A DNA stretch of 64,000 nt from Holdemanella hominis (lineage in GTDB: Bacteria > Bacillota_I > Bacilli_A > Erysipelotrichales > Erysipelotrichaceae), in assembly GCF_014306155.1 (NCBI RefSeq), contig NZ_JACRWH010000005.1:13175-77174 (forward strand), in the 5' to 3' direction. Shown piece by piece: positions 45,077 to 54,403 of the stretch. The notes beneath the pieces are model-generated. The model had not been told where the DNA came from. It did not search any database and was given only the letters and a program-made list of their open reading frames with translations. Position 1 is the first letter of the stretch; each line of letters begins with the position of its first letter. A program made the translations under genes and the position numbers.

Positions 45077-46541
45077 GGAATACCTCTTTTGTACTTTCAC
45101 ATACCACGTCTTTCATAGATGCTACATCGATAACACGATCATGTAAAACATCTAAGTCTTGAAGTTCCTTTAATTGAGTAGGAATTGCATCTTGACAATA
45201 TTTTGATAAATCTTGCATAGCCATCCATTCATTATCTTCCGTATATCCTAATGCTTTCAAAACATCTTGACTGAATTTATAAGGTGAAGCTGTAGCCAAA
45301 GAAACAATAGGACGATCTTTACATTCTTTTGCGACTTTGTACGCAATGGCCGAATGCGGATCTAAAACATAGTTTGTCTTATCATAAACCAATTTGATTT
45401 CTTCACTCGTTTCTTTGTCATCTACACTGCCACACGTAAATAAGTTTTGAATGGTTTTAAAAGTTTCATCATCAATCTGATAACGACCCTTTTCATTTAA
45501 TTCCTGCATCCATTTCGATACTTTTTGTGTATCCTTATTAGATGCATAATATAATAGTCGTTCTAAGTTTGAACTAATCAAAATATCCATACTTGGTGAA
45601 ATAGTCTGGATAAAATCTCGATTTCGATCATAGATACCTGTCGTTAAAAAATCTGTTAATACACGATTCGCATTGCTGGCAACATAGAACTTTTCTACTG
45701 GCAACCCCATCAAATATGCATAATATCCAGCTAAAACATCTCCAAAATTTCCAGTTGGAACACTAAATGAAACTTTATCCCCTAATTTGATAGCACCTTG
45801 ATGCACTAATTGTTTGTAGCTATCAAAATAGTAAACGATTTGAGGAACCAGACGACCCACATTAATGGAATTAGCACTTGTCAAAAGAATATTTTGTTTC
45901 GCACAATACGCATTCAATTCTTCATCTAAGAATAGACGTTTTACTTGGCTTTGCGCATCATCAAAATTGCCTTGAATTCCAAATACATTCACATTCTTTC
46001 CTTTTTGCGTAACCATCTGACGATATTGAATGGCACTAACCTTTTTATATGGATAGAAAACATTAATACCAATATTTTCTACATCACAAAACCCAGATAA
46101 AGCCGCTTTACCTGTATCTCCACTTGTGGCAGTTAAAATCAATGCTTTTTGGTTCGTAGTTTTTAAGGCACAGGACATTAATTGTGGTAAAAGAGTTAAC
46201 GCAACATCTTTAAAGGCACATGTAGGACCGTGGAAAAGTTCTAACACATAAACATCATCTACTTTTTTTACAGGTGTAATCTCTTTTTTAGAGAAAGCAT
46301 TCGCATATGCATTTTCAACACATGTCACCAATTCTTCCTTCGTATAATCTGTAAGAAGATGTGAAAGTATATAAACGGCATTTTCTTTATAAGACTTTGA
46401 ACATGTTAAGGATAAATCTAAATGAATTTGATCTAAAGTTGGAAGTACGTATAAACCTCCATCTGGACTCATTCCATTTAGTATGGCTTGCTTGCTGGAA
46501 ACGCTTTGGTGTGCGTCTCTTGTAGAAATATAATCGTTCAT
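45069..46541 (-). CDS. thrC: Threonine synthase
   Basis: PLP enzyme converting O-phosphohomoserine to threonine; about 490 residues, the long class II form. Landmarks: MSPDGGLYVLP, HGPTCAFKDVALTLLPQ with the PLP Lys, ATSGDTGKAALSGF, and VPTGNFGDVLAGYYA. The ATG at 46541 has AAGGAGG 6 bases upstream. Divergent from hom with a 90-base promoter region between. Confidence 0.95.
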   Translation of the reverse strand: MNDYISTRDAHQSVSSKQAILNGMSPDGGLYVLPTLDQIHLDLSLTCSKSYKENAVYILSHLLTDYTKEELVTCVENAYANAFSKKEITPVKKVDDVYVLELFHGPTCAFKDVALTLLPQLMSCALKTTNQKALILTATSGDTGKAALSGFCDVENIGINVFYPYKKVSAIQYRQMVTQKGKNVNVFGIQGNFDDAQSQVKRLFLDEELNAYCAKQNILLTSANSINVGRLVPQIVYYFDSYKQLVHQGAIKLGDKVSFSVPTGNFGDVLAGYYAYLMGLPVEKFYVASNANRVLTDFLTTGIYDRNRDFIQTISPSMDILISSNLERLLYYASNKDTQKVSKWMQELNEKGRYQIDDETFKTIQNLFTCGSVDDKETSEEIKLVYDKTNYVLDPHSAIAYKVAKECKDRPIVSLATASPYKFSQDVLKALGYTEDNEWMAMQDLSKYCQDAIPTQLKELQDLDVLHDRVIDVASMKDVVCESTKEVFHD

Positions 46542-46631
46542 GTGAATCCTCCTTGAAAATCTATATTCCATATGATACAATGTTCACACTTTAAAAACAA
46601 GTGTTTTCTAAAAAGATACAGGAGGAACTAT

Positions 46632-47744
46632 ATGAACGCAGTTATCTTAGGTTATGGAGTTGTCGGAAAAGGAATTGAAATCCTGGCAAAAACATTGGAT
46701 GATATCAATATAAAATACGTTTATGTACGTAAAGAAAAAGAAAACCTACCTTATTTTTCTAACAATGAAGATATGGTAGTTCAAGATGATATTGATATCG
46801 TTTTTGAATGTTTAAACGGATTAGAACCTGCCAACACATTGATTCAAAAAGCTTTGAAAAAAGGAAAACATGTCATCAGCTCAAATAAAGCTGTTGTCGC
46901 AACCTATCTCGATACCTATTTAGAGCTTGAAAAAGAATATGGAGGAAGCATTCAGGTAGAAGCTTGTGTTGCAGGTGGTATTCCATTTATCGATGCCTTA
47001 TTAAAACTAAAAAGACTTGAACCACTACAAGGCTATGAAGGTATCTTTAATGGCACAAGCAACTACATTTTAGATTCTATGCAAAAAAACAACTTGGATT
47101 TTGAAGACGTTTTAAAAGAAGCTCAAGATAAAGGATATGCTGAAAAAGATCCATCTAACGATATTGATGGTGTTGACGTATATTATAAAACAAAGATTTC
47201 TAACAGCTTAGCTTTCAACACACCCATCGTTGACATTCCATATTATGCAGGAATTCGTACAATCAAAATGTTGGACATGAAATTCATCAAAATGAACAAT
47301 AAAGTCATACGTCATTTATCCATATCAAGACAAATTGACGATAAAATTATTTCCATTATCGCTCCATGTTGCATGGATGAAAATGATTTTTTAGCCAATG
47401 TTCCTAGCAACTACAACGCACAAAAAATCCTATCTCATAGCTTTGATACACTAGGCTATTATGGTCAGGGCGCCGGCCAATTACCTACAGCGCAAGCCAT
47501 GGTACAGAATGCTTTAGATACACTTGAAAATAAAGAAAGAAAAATTGTTTATTCAACACCAAAAGAATTTGATACGTCTCTATTAAAAGAAACGTGGCTA
47601 ATTCGCAGTGATGTTTCCCTAGAGAATTACTATCCTATTCAAAAGAAAGAAGCAAACTATTACTGGATTGAAAACCAGGATATGTCAATCATTAAGAAAG
47701 TTAAAGAATTAGATAAAAATAGTTTTATCGCATTATGGAGGTAG
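46632..47744 (+). CDS. hom: Homoserine dehydrogenase
   Basis: Reduces aspartate semialdehyde to homoserine. About 370 residues. ILGYGVVGKGIEIL is the NAD(P) loop, SSNKAVVATYL follows, and the family signature GIFNGTSNYILDSM is present with AEKDPSNDIDGVD. The C-terminus is short and lacks a recognisable ACT domain, so allosteric control may rest elsewhere (inference). The ATG at 46632 has AGGAGG 6 bases upstream. Followed 4 bases later by lysC. Confidence 0.94.
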   Translation: MNAVILGYGVVGKGIEILAKTLDDINIKYVYVRKEKENLPYFSNNEDMVVQDDIDIVFECLNGLEPANTLIQKALKKGKHVISSNKAVVATYLDTYLELEKEYGGSIQVEACVAGGIPFIDALLKLKRLEPLQGYEGIFNGTSNYILDSMQKNNLDFEDVLKEAQDKGYAEKDPSNDIDGVDVYYKTKISNSLAFNTPIVDIPYYAGIRTIKMLDMKFIKMNNKVIRHLSISRQIDDKIISIIAPCCMDENDFLANVPSNYNAQKILSHSFDTLGYYGQGAGQLPTAQAMVQNALDTLENKERKIVYSTPKEFDTSLLKETWLIRSDVSLENYYPIQKKEANYYWIENQDMSIIKKVKELDKNSFIALWR

Positions 47745-47748
47745 TCAT

Positions 47749-49068
47749 ATGTTAAAAATCACTAAATTTGGTGGTTCTAGTGTCGCAAATGCTGAACAGT
47801 TCAAAAAAATCAAAGCCATCATCCAACAAGATCCAACACGCCGATACATTGTTGTATCGGCTCCTGGAAAACGTTTTGCGGCCGACAATAAAATCACAGA
47901 TCTGCTTTACTTGTTAGATGCCCACAGAAAATACCATGTTGATGCATCGAGCGTCTTTAAACTCATCAAAAACCGTTTCATCGAAATAAAAAATGAATTA
48001 GACCTTAAACAACCCATCGAAAAAGAGTTGGATGCCTTTTACACCAATCTTAACCAAATGTCCCAAGCTGTTATCGTCAGTCGCGGTGAATACTTCTGTG
48101 CTAAATTAATGGCTGAATATCTAGGTTATGCCTTTGTGGATGCCAAAGATATTATTCGTTTTAAACTAGATAAATCTATTGACTGGGATGCGACCAGCGC
48201 AAAACTTCAAGCTAAATATGCTCAATACGACCACTTTGTTTTCCCAGGCTTCTATGGCACAAGTGCAAATGGACACATTCAAGTCTTCCCACGTGGCGGA
48301 GGCGATATTACAGGGGCTATTTTAGCAAAATGTCTTCATGCCGACGTATATGAAAACTGGACCGATGTGTCTGGATTTTTAATGGCCGATCCTACAATTG
48401 TTAAAAACCCAAAAGGAATTACTCATATCACATATTCAGAACTAAGAGAACTTTCCTATATGGGAGCTAGCGTTTTACATGAAGAAGCTATTTTCCCGGT
48501 TAAAGAAGCTAACATTCCAATCCACATTTTAAATACCAATCGCCCTCAAGACGCAGGTACAATCATCCAAGAACATTCAAAAGTAAAAAGTGGATATCCA
48601 ATTACAGGTATTGCAGGTAAAAAGGATTTTATGTCTATCTATGTTTATAAAAAGCATATGTCAAATGAAGTCGGTTTCATTCGTAAAGCTCTATCCATCC
48701 TAGAAAAATACCACATCAGTATTGAACACATTCCTAGTGGAATTGACTCATTCAATATTGTTGTAGAAAAAAAAGAAATTGAAGAGAGTCTTTATGAAAT
48801 CTTGGCACACTTCAAAGATGAACTAAAACCAGATAAATTAACTGTCCAAGAGGATTTAGCTTTAATTTCTACTGTAGGTAAAAACATGTCCGATAAGCCA
48901 GGTACAAGTGGCAAGTTATTTGGTGCCTTAGGTAAAAATAACATCAACATTGTCATGATTGCCCAAGGTAGTGATGAAATCAATATCACAGTGGGAGTCA
49001 AGAAAAAAGACTTCACAAAAACAGTCCAAGTTATATATGATACTTTCGTAGGAGGAAATGAAGAATGA
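47749..49068 (+). CDS. lysC: Aspartate kinase
   Basis: 439 residues: an amino-acid kinase domain (ITKFGGSSVANAEQFKKI; VFPRGGGDITGAILAK) followed by two ACT domains (about 300-370 and 375-439, with ALISTVGKNMSDKPG and NINIVMIAQGSDEINI). First step of Asp-family amino-acid synthesis, normally feedback-inhibited through the ACT domains. Overlaps asd by 4 bases. Confidence 0.95.
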   Translation: MLKITKFGGSSVANAEQFKKIKAIIQQDPTRRYIVVSAPGKRFAADNKITDLLYLLDAHRKYHVDASSVFKLIKNRFIEIKNELDLKQPIEKELDAFYTNLNQMSQAVIVSRGEYFCAKLMAEYLGYAFVDAKDIIRFKLDKSIDWDATSAKLQAKYAQYDHFVFPGFYGTSANGHIQVFPRGGGDITGAILAKCLHADVYENWTDVSGFLMADPTIVKNPKGITHITYSELRELSYMGASVLHEEAIFPVKEANIPIHILNTNRPQDAGTIIQEHSKVKSGYPITGIAGKKDFMSIYVYKKHMSNEVGFIRKALSILEKYHISIEHIPSGIDSFNIVVEKKEIEESLYEILAHFKDELKPDKLTVQEDLALISTVGKNMSDKPGTSGKLFGALGKNNINIVMIAQGSDEINITVGVKKKDFTKTVQVIYDTFVGGNEE

Positions 49069-50048
49069 CAACAATCGCAATTGCCGGTGCTACAGGTGCT
49101 GTAGGACAACAAATGTTAGAATGCTTAAAAGAAAGAAACATTCAGGCTGACCTTAAATTATTGGCTAGTGCCAAATCAAAAGGCAAAGAAATCGATGGAC
49201 ACATTGTTGAAGAACTCACAAAAGAAAGTTTTCAAGGTGTTGACTATGTTTTAGGAGCAACTGGAAATGACATCACAAAAATGTGGATGCCATGGGCCAA
49301 AGAAGCAGGATGTATCGTTGTTGATAATTCAAGTGCATTCCGTTTAGACAAAGATGTTCCTTTGGTAATTCCTGAAGTGAACAAAGAAGATATTAAAGGC
49401 CACCATGGCTTGATTGCCAATCCAAACTGTGCAACGATTATTGCCCTTGTAGCTTTACAAGCTTTACATAAAAAATACCGCATCAAACGAATGATTGTGA
49501 CAACATTTCAAGCTGTATCAGGTGCTGGTGTTCAAGGAATTGAAGATTTAAAGAATCAAATTGAAGATGAAAATGTTCCATCAAAAGCTTTCCCTTACCA
49601 AATCGCATTTAACTTGATTCCTCAAATTGGAGATTTTGATGATTTAGGCATCTCAAAGGAAGAATGGAAGATGCAAAATGAGGCAAGAAAAATGTGGCAC
49701 GATGATGCTTTAAAAGTTAACTGTACTTGTGTACGTGTCCCTATTTGGCGTTCTCATTCTGAAAGTATCACCATCGAATGTGAAAATGAAGTGGATGTCA
49801 ATGAGGCGAGAGAATTAGTATCCAAAGCTGAAGGCGTACTATTAAAAGATGATCCAAAAAATCAAATCTATCCAATGCCAAAGGATACGACAAATCAAGA
49901 CTTAGTTCATGTTGGAAGAATTCGTAAAGACATCACGGATGAAACAAATCATACATTATCTCTATTCTGCTGCGGAGACCAGATTCGTAAAGGTGCTGCT
50001 ACAAATGCAGTCCAAATTCTAGAAGAATTATTAAAGGCAAACGATTAA
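49065..50048 (+). CDS. asd: Aspartate-semialdehyde dehydrogenase
   Basis: NADPH-dependent reduction of aspartyl phosphate. 327 residues. AGATGAVGQQMLECL, VDNSSAFR, the nucleophile Cys in IANPNCATIIAL, TFQAVSGAGVQG and the substrate motif RVPIWRSHSES. Completes the hom-lysC-asd operon. Confidence 0.95.
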   Translation: MTTIAIAGATGAVGQQMLECLKERNIQADLKLLASAKSKGKEIDGHIVEELTKESFQGVDYVLGATGNDITKMWMPWAKEAGCIVVDNSSAFRLDKDVPLVIPEVNKEDIKGHHGLIANPNCATIIALVALQALHKKYRIKRMIVTTFQAVSGAGVQGIEDLKNQIEDENVPSKAFPYQIAFNLIPQIGDFDDLGISKEEWKMQNEARKMWHDDALKVNCTCVRVPIWRSHSESITIECENEVDVNEARELVSKAEGVLLKDDPKNQIYPMPKDTTNQDLVHVGRIRKDITDETNHTLSLFCCGDQIRKGAATNAVQILEELLKAND

Positions 50049-50067
50049 TTTCGCTTGCCTATTTTTT
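50035..50067. terminator. Bidirectional terminator asd / DUF4097 gene
   Basis: AGGCAA-A-CGA / TCG-C-TTGCCT stem spanning the asd end, with TTTTTT on the plus strand; it lies between convergent genes. Confidence 0.8.
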
Positions 50068-50812
50068 AGTTAATTTCAATATCTCCACTTGTTGTATTTA
50101 AAGTTAAGGTCGCATTATTTGTTCCTAGCACACGAGTTACAGAACCCGTTAATTCTTCTTCCCCAATTTCAATATCTCCACTCGTTGTAGAAGCTGTGAC
50201 TGAAACATTATTGATATTTTCTACACTTACATCTCCTGATGTGGTATTTAATGTATTATCTCCAGTTAATTGGCCATCAAATTCTATATCTCCACTTGTA
50301 GTTACAAAAGTACAATTATTTAAATTTCCATTCTCAATAGAAATATCACCAGACACACTTGTCACTCTAGAATCCTTTAATGCCACGTTTTGAGTTTCAA
50401 CATCCCCTGCAACAATATTGCCATTCACAATTAAAGAATCATTTATCGTATAAATAATCACTTCATTATCATCGTGACCGACAAAATGTTTATCTGAAAT
50501 TGTTTCTTTTACAGTTAAAACACCATCATCAACAGAATAATCCAGTTTTTGTTTCTTCGCATCCTGCAAACGATAAGAAATCGCGTTCTCACTTGATTTC
50601 TCAATTTTAACATCCATACTTGTCAAATCTAAATTGACAGAAGTAAAATCTTCGATTTGTTCATGGTTCAAAGGTTCTTTCGCAATAGATATTTCTTCAG
50701 ATACTTCGCCAATGTCCACATTCGTATTCGTAATTAAATGAATCGCAAGAAAGCTACCTCCTGCAATACAAACAAGAATAAGAATAAATACTATAATGAA
50801 TCCTTTTTTCAT
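50066..50812 (-). CDS. DUF4097-family beta-repeat surface/periplasmic-side protein
   Basis: 248 residues. N-terminal signal-anchor (KGFIIVFILILVCIAGGSFLAIHL), an acidic linker, then a right-handed beta-strand repeat domain in which TTSGDIE or TSGDIS recurs at least four times with about 20-residue spacing. DUF4097 proteins occur next to Lia/phage-shock-type envelope stress systems, none of which is in the window. ATG chosen at 50812 with AGAGGTGG upstream. Confidence 0.85.
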   Translation of the reverse strand: MKKGFIIVFILILVCIAGGSFLAIHLITNTNVDIGEVSEEISIAKEPLNHEQIEDFTSVNLDLTSMDVKIEKSSENAISYRLQDAKKQKLDYSVDDGVLTVKETISDKHFVGHDDNEVIIYTINDSLIVNGNIVAGDVETQNVALKDSRVTSVSGDISIENGNLNNCTFVTTSGDIEFDGQLTGDNTLNTTSGDVSVENINNVSVTASTTSGDIEIGEEELTGSVTRVLGTNNATLTLNTTSGDIEIN

Positions 50813-50873
50813 CAAACCACCTCTTTCACTACTAGTTTATCACCACTACTTTGTTTTGTACAGTAGTATGCTC

Positions 50874-50904
50874 AAAAAAAGAAGAATTACTCTTTAATTC
50901 TTCC
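50874..50904 (-). terminator. Terminator overlapping the HD gene stop
   Basis: GAAGAATTA/TAATTCTTC stem on the minus strand, stop codon TAA in the 3' arm, followed by seven T. Confidence 0.85.
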
Positions 50905-51474
50905 CTTCTCAACATTAGGAATAATGAAATGCTCATACATATACTTCCACAACACTTCACTACCCTCATGTGTTTTTTCGTTTCGCTTTAATATCTTTTC
51001 AAGATGCACACCATTTTCAACCCACATTCTTCCATCCGTCGCAGCATTCAACATAACAGGCTGAAAATTATCCATCACTCTGGCAAACTTAGCTTCCGGT
51101 GTTCTTCTTTCTTCAAATTCATTCCACAAATGTAATACTTTCTTTGCCTGATCTTCTGGCAATAAATTAAAAATGCGATTAGCTGCTAAATTCTCTCTTT
51201 CATTTTGCGTTTTCAAGCCTTGATCATCATATGCATAGGTATCCCCTGCATCAATTTCCACAAGATCATGAATCAACAACATAGAAATTGTTTTTAATAC
51301 ATCAATTTTTTCATTGGCATATTCACTTAATAATAGTGTCATAATAGCCATATGCCAAGCATGTTGAGCATCATCCTCAAAGTCTTTCCCATTGCTTTGA
51401 AGTGTCTTTCTTTTGATTTGTTTTTCTTTATCAATTTCCAAAATAAATTGCATCTGTTTTTCAATTCGTTCCAT
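50887..51474 (-). CDS. HD-domain phosphohydrolase (HDDC2/YfbR-like nucleotidase)
   Basis: 195 residues. The HD metal site is H in AQHAWHMA, HD in LLIHDLVEIDAGD, and the later Asp in RVMDNFQPV. This pattern is that of HDDC2/YfbR-type 5'-deoxynucleotidases acting on dNMPs. The ribosome site is weak (GGTG). The gene is preceded by a structured leader with its own promoter and terminator, so expression may depend on readthrough (inference). Confidence 0.87.
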   Translation of the reverse strand: MERIEKQMQFILEIDKEKQIKRKTLQSNGKDFEDDAQHAWHMAIMTLLLSEYANEKIDVLKTISMLLIHDLVEIDAGDTYAYDDQGLKTQNERENLAANRIFNLLPEDQAKKVLHLWNEFEERRTPEAKFARVMDNFQPVMLNAATDGRMWVENGVHLEKILKRNEKTHEGSEVLWKYMYEHFIIPNVEKGRIKE

Positions 51475-51499
51475 ACCATCACCAACACCATTTTAACAC

Positions 51500-51661
51500 A
51501 CAAAAAGGCCCGGATTCACTCAGGCCTAATCTATTACGTCAACTTCGAAATCATTAGTGAACTTGAGGAAGGAGCAAAATACGATTTCTATTGACGCAAA
51601 CCTTCTTAAAACTTCCTTTCGAAGCCAATGAAATTATATCATCATTTGCAACTGTTTACAA
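51500..51661 (-). ncRNA. Structured leader or small RNA with pseudoknot topology and intrinsic terminator
   Basis: Minus-strand promoter TTGTAA (51656-51661), 17-base spacer, TATAAT (51633-51638). The RNA would start near 51626. It contains CTTCGAAA (A), GCGTCAA (B), then TTTCGAAG (A') directly followed by TTGACG (B'): A pairs A' (8 bp) and B pairs B' (6-7 bp) in crossed order, an H-type pseudoknot. AGGAAG/CTTCCT could pair inside. A hairpin AGGCCTG/CGGGCCT plus TTTTT (about 51502-51529) follows, about 25 bases before the HD gene. TTCACT upstream can also pair with AGTGAA in the terminator loop. No known riboswitch class recognised. Confidence 0.5.
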
Positions 51662-51762
51662 TATAGTTGTAAATATTTTACATTTTCGTGAAAGTATAAA
51701 CATATATAATATTACACAAGATATCACACTTACCAAAACAACTCCGATTACAGATAACTTTT
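51656..51762 (-). pseudogene. Remnant of a membrane-protein C-terminus beside the IS
   Basis: The minus strand reads in frame from the IS edge KLSVIGVVLVSVISCVILYM, FILSRKCKIFTTIL and stop. A hydrophobic helix with no start codon, adjacent to the IS left repeat. It could be the displaced 3' part of the truncated gene at 52.9-53.1 kb, but no matching 8-bp target duplication flanks the IS, so this is tentative. Confidence 0.4.
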
Positions 51763-52896
51763 TGGCTTAACCTTCAATTTGTTGTTGTGACATAAATAAT
51801 GTCAAAATTGCTTGTATACTTTAAGTATCTAAAAGGCACTTATATGAACACAATCAATTCCTCTAATTTCTTACTTCCTAATATTGCGGACAAACTATGC
51901 TCTTATCAAAAAGAACGTGTATCTTTGATGATCAATGATTTTATTGAAATAAACAAGCAGATGGATAGTTATCATTTTGAATACTGTCCTAAATGTGGTG
52001 CTTATCATCCAGTTCTTGTAAAGGCAGGTAAGACAAAAGCAGGGAAACAGATGCTTAAGTGCAATGCATGCAATAAAAGATTTGTCTGTGATCATGGTCA
52101 GTTGACATTTTATTCACACCAGAGCCAAGCAAAATGGAACGATCTAATCATTCAAACACAGAACGGAAATTCTATCCTTAAAACAGCCGCAAAAATAAAT
52201 GTAAATGAATTCACTGCTTTTCGCATGCGTCATAAATATCTTCATTTTATTGAAGTTATGGAGTATCCCATACAAGCTTACGAAAGAGATTGAAGTTGAT
52301 GAAACGTATGTAACACATTGCAGAAAAGGACGAAAAATAGAGGGTCATCCAGGGAAGAAACGAGGAACACCCGCTAGAAAAAGAGGCTTGTCAAAAGAAA
52401 AGATATGTATCCTAACAGCGGTGCAGCGATCGGGAAACTGCATTGCTCGTTCTTTTAATGTGGCTAAACCAAGAATTGACGATGTGTTACAGTTTAGTCG
52501 CTGTATTGAAGATAAAAGCTATGTATGGACAGATGGATTAGCTAGTTACCAGAAGGTGCTCGAAGAAAAGAGATGCGAGAATAAAATTCTAGTCAGCTAT
52601 AAAAGTTATGACTCTGTAAATCATCTAAACAATGTTAATTCTTTTCTTTCACAAATTCAGGCACAATATACGTGTTATAAAGGTATATCTAGTAAATACA
52701 TCAATCGATATAACGCCTTGTTCACCCTGCAACGCGAATATCTTGGAATGGATTCACAAGAAATGTTACGTTTGATCATGAAACGTTTGAGAAAGATCCA
52801 TGTATATTTTTATATACGCCAAATTCGTAAAGAATGTTTATTTCCGTTCGCTATCGTTTAGAAAGTACCTATATCAACAAATTGAAGGTTAAGCCA
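51763..52896 (+). mobile_element. IS1595-family-like insertion sequence
   Basis: About 1.13 kb bounded by perfect 22-base inverted repeats beginning TGGCTTAACCTTCAA (51763-51784 and the complement at 52875-52896), enclosing a split transposase. The 8-base flanks (TAACTTTT and TACCAAAT) do not match, so no target duplication is preserved. Confidence 0.85.
51844..52861 (+). pseudogene. IS1595-like transposase, frameshifted
   Basis: First part (51844-52293): zinc ribbon CPKCGAYHPVLVKAG ... CNACNKRF and a helix-turn-helix region. Second part (52205-52861, next frame): DDE/DDN ISXO2-like core with EIEVDETYVTHC, WTDGLASYQKV and the C-terminal VNHLNNVNSFLSQ and KGISSKYINRYNAL. The frames are related by a +1 shift near 52260-52290. 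IS1595 transposases are normally single-frame, so this is most likely an inactivating indel. Confidence 0.85.
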
Positions 52897-53067
52897 TACC
52901 AAATTATCATTCAGCGATAAAAAATATTCATTCCATTCAAGTGTTGATTTATATAATTGCTTACCTTTGAGCATAAATGACAATATAATAAGCACTAATG
53001 CTACACCTTTTGATAATAAAATTTTTACAAGAATAATTGCTGCCAGTAGTAATAATTTCATCATCAT
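52858..53067 (-). pseudogene. Small membrane protein truncated by the IS
   Basis: The N-terminal 58 residues are native: two hydrophobic stretches in MMMKLLLLAAIILVKILLSK and GVALVLIILSFML, then KGKQLYKSTLEWNEYFL. The last 11 codons (WLNLQFVDIGTF) are read from the IS right inverted repeat. Starts at the stop of the upstream membrane gene (shared base). Second gene of the MerR-controlled unit. Function unknown. Confidence 0.7.
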
Positions 53068-53513
53068 TAAAATTCCTCTCCTTGCTGTTTCTTTTCATAA
53101 TATATGGTTGTTATTAGTTCGATTATCCAACTAATAGATAATAAAAGTCCTAAAACAATCAGAATTGCTACTGTTAAAATATTTTCAGTAAAATAGAATG
53201 CAATCATAGACAATATTACGCAGATGAAGATAAGTGCTTGAAGAATGACAAACGCTGAACATAGACTTTTCAATTTGACAATACTGTTTCTTACATTTAT
53301 TTTTGAGGATATATCTTCTTCTGTGCATTTTTTAGACAACGCTCTGATTAAAGAATTTAACCCAATTGACAATGCAAGAAATGAAATAACGATATTTCTG
53401 ATTTGCAAAATCATTAAATCAGAGGGCACCATCAAATTTTTTATCAAAGAAAATGCACCTATTACACAAAATATAGTACCTGTAATTAAGCCTTTTTTAT
53501 TGTAAGCTTTCAT
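53067..53513 (-). CDS. Four-helix membrane protein of MerR cassette
   Basis: About 148 residues, unrecognised. Four hydrophobic segments: about 8-25 (LITGTIFCVIGAFSLI), 35-55 (ILQIRNIVISFLALSIGL), 85-110 and 115-135, ending in a basic/acidic tail. Preceded by a MerR-type promoter (19-base spacer), so probably induced by the MerR regulator encoded just upstream. May be an efflux or resistance accessory (inference). Confidence 0.7.
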   Translation of the reverse strand: MKAYNKKGLITGTIFCVIGAFSLIKNLMVPSDLMILQIRNIVISFLALSIGLNSLIRALSKKCTEEDISSKINVRNSIVKLKSLCSAFVILQALIFICVILSMIAFYFTENILTVAILIVLGLLLSISWIIELITTIYYEKKQQGEEF

Positions 53514-53546
53514 TATCCTACACTCCCCTGTATCTTGGTACAAGAG

Positions 53547-53577
53547 AGTATAAACTATACTCGAACTGTAAAGTCAA
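53547..53577 (-). promoter_or_regulatory. MerR-type promoter (19-bp spacer) for the membrane-protein genes
   Basis: TTGACT (53572-53577), 19-base spacer TTACAGTTCGAGTATAGTT, TATACT (53547-53552), minus strand. The -35 overlaps the TGA of the MerR gene. A dyad GAGTATA/TATACTC lies at its end. Over-long spacers with dyads are typical of MerR-activated promoters. Confidence 0.75.
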
Positions 53578-54386
53578 GAGTTTTCATTAATCTTAATCAT
53601 AATTTTTGTAATATAATCAGCTTCATCAGAAATAACAAAATCATTCAAGCCAACTTCATAAGCATAGTCAGTAAGTTGTAGATTATTTCCATGAGCATAA
53701 TCAAGCATCTGTTGATATAAGGCTGGTAATTTATCCCATTTACCCTTTTGATAACCACAGAGATATTTTCCTTGTGGTTTTATAAAACTATTCGGAACAG
53801 ATTTTTTGTTTAAGGCAATCGTGTATATTCCCTCGTATTTATCGAAGTTCATCTTATATACATTGTCAAGCGAAATAAAGCTTCCCATTCCCATTCGTAT
53901 TTGTTCTATTCCCCATATATCTTTCAAACGAGAGAAAATTTGTGTTATATCATCTTCTGAGAAATCATAAGGATAGACTAAAAGCCTTTCTGATTTACAT
54001 TCTTCAATTCTGATTTCCCGTTCCTGTAAAGTTTCACAAAAAAATATTTGTTCTTTCTTGCTCTGCATTACAGTTTTAATATCTTTCAGCTTTTGAATTT
54101 GCTTATCAACTTCTTGTTCTTTTTCGTTCACAATTTTTAAGAAATCAGCAGGTGTAGGATTTTTTCGATATGTTTCGATTTCCTCAATACTCATATTTAA
54201 TTCTTTCAACATACGGATATATTCAAAATCTATACTTTGTGAAATATCATAATAGCGATAGCCATTATCAGATTTTGTAAGTGGACGGAAAAGCCCGATT
54301 TCATCATAATAATGTAATGTGCGTTTGTTTACTTCGTGTAATTTTGCAAATTGTGCAGTTGTCAGCTTTTTAATCTCTTTTCTCAT
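53574..54386 (-). CDS. MerR-family transcriptional regulator with GyrI-like effector domain
   Basis: 270 residues. N-terminal winged helix: LTTAQFAKLHEVNKRTLHYY, DEIGLFRP, GYRYYDISQ (residues about 8-50); dimerisation coiled coil (about 80-120, KEQEVDKQIQKLKD); C-terminal GyrI-like/BmrR-type drug-binding domain (about 125-270). Divergent from a GNAT gene; both flanks carry MerR-type promoters with related spacers, so it likely controls both. Confidence 0.9.
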   Translation of the reverse strand: MRKEIKKLTTAQFAKLHEVNKRTLHYYDEIGLFRPLTKSDNGYRYYDISQSIDFEYIRMLKELNMSIEEIETYRKNPTPADFLKIVNEKEQEVDKQIQKLKDIKTVMQSKKEQIFFCETLQEREIRIEECKSERLLVYPYDFSEDDITQIFSRLKDIWGIEQIRMGMGSFISLDNVYKMNFDKYEGIYTIALNKKSVPNSFIKPQGKYLCGYQKGKWDKLPALYQQMLDYAHGNNLQLTDYAYEVGLNDFVISDEADYITKIMIKINENS

Positions 54387-54403
54387 TTTCTTAGAACTCC
54401 TTA

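Noticed and set aside
46542..46631. T-box or other riboswitch between thrC and hom
   Set aside because: Only 90 bases, with no T-box motif and no terminator; just a short CACTT/AAGTG inverted repeat.
52255..52295. Programmed +1 frameshift joining the two transposase halves
   Set aside because: IS1595 transposases are normally encoded in one frame, and no clear slippery site with a stimulator is seen; an indel is simpler.
51755..52904. 8-bp target duplication around the IS1595-like element
   Set aside because: The flanks TAACTTTT and TACCAAAT do not match, so simple insertion cannot be shown.
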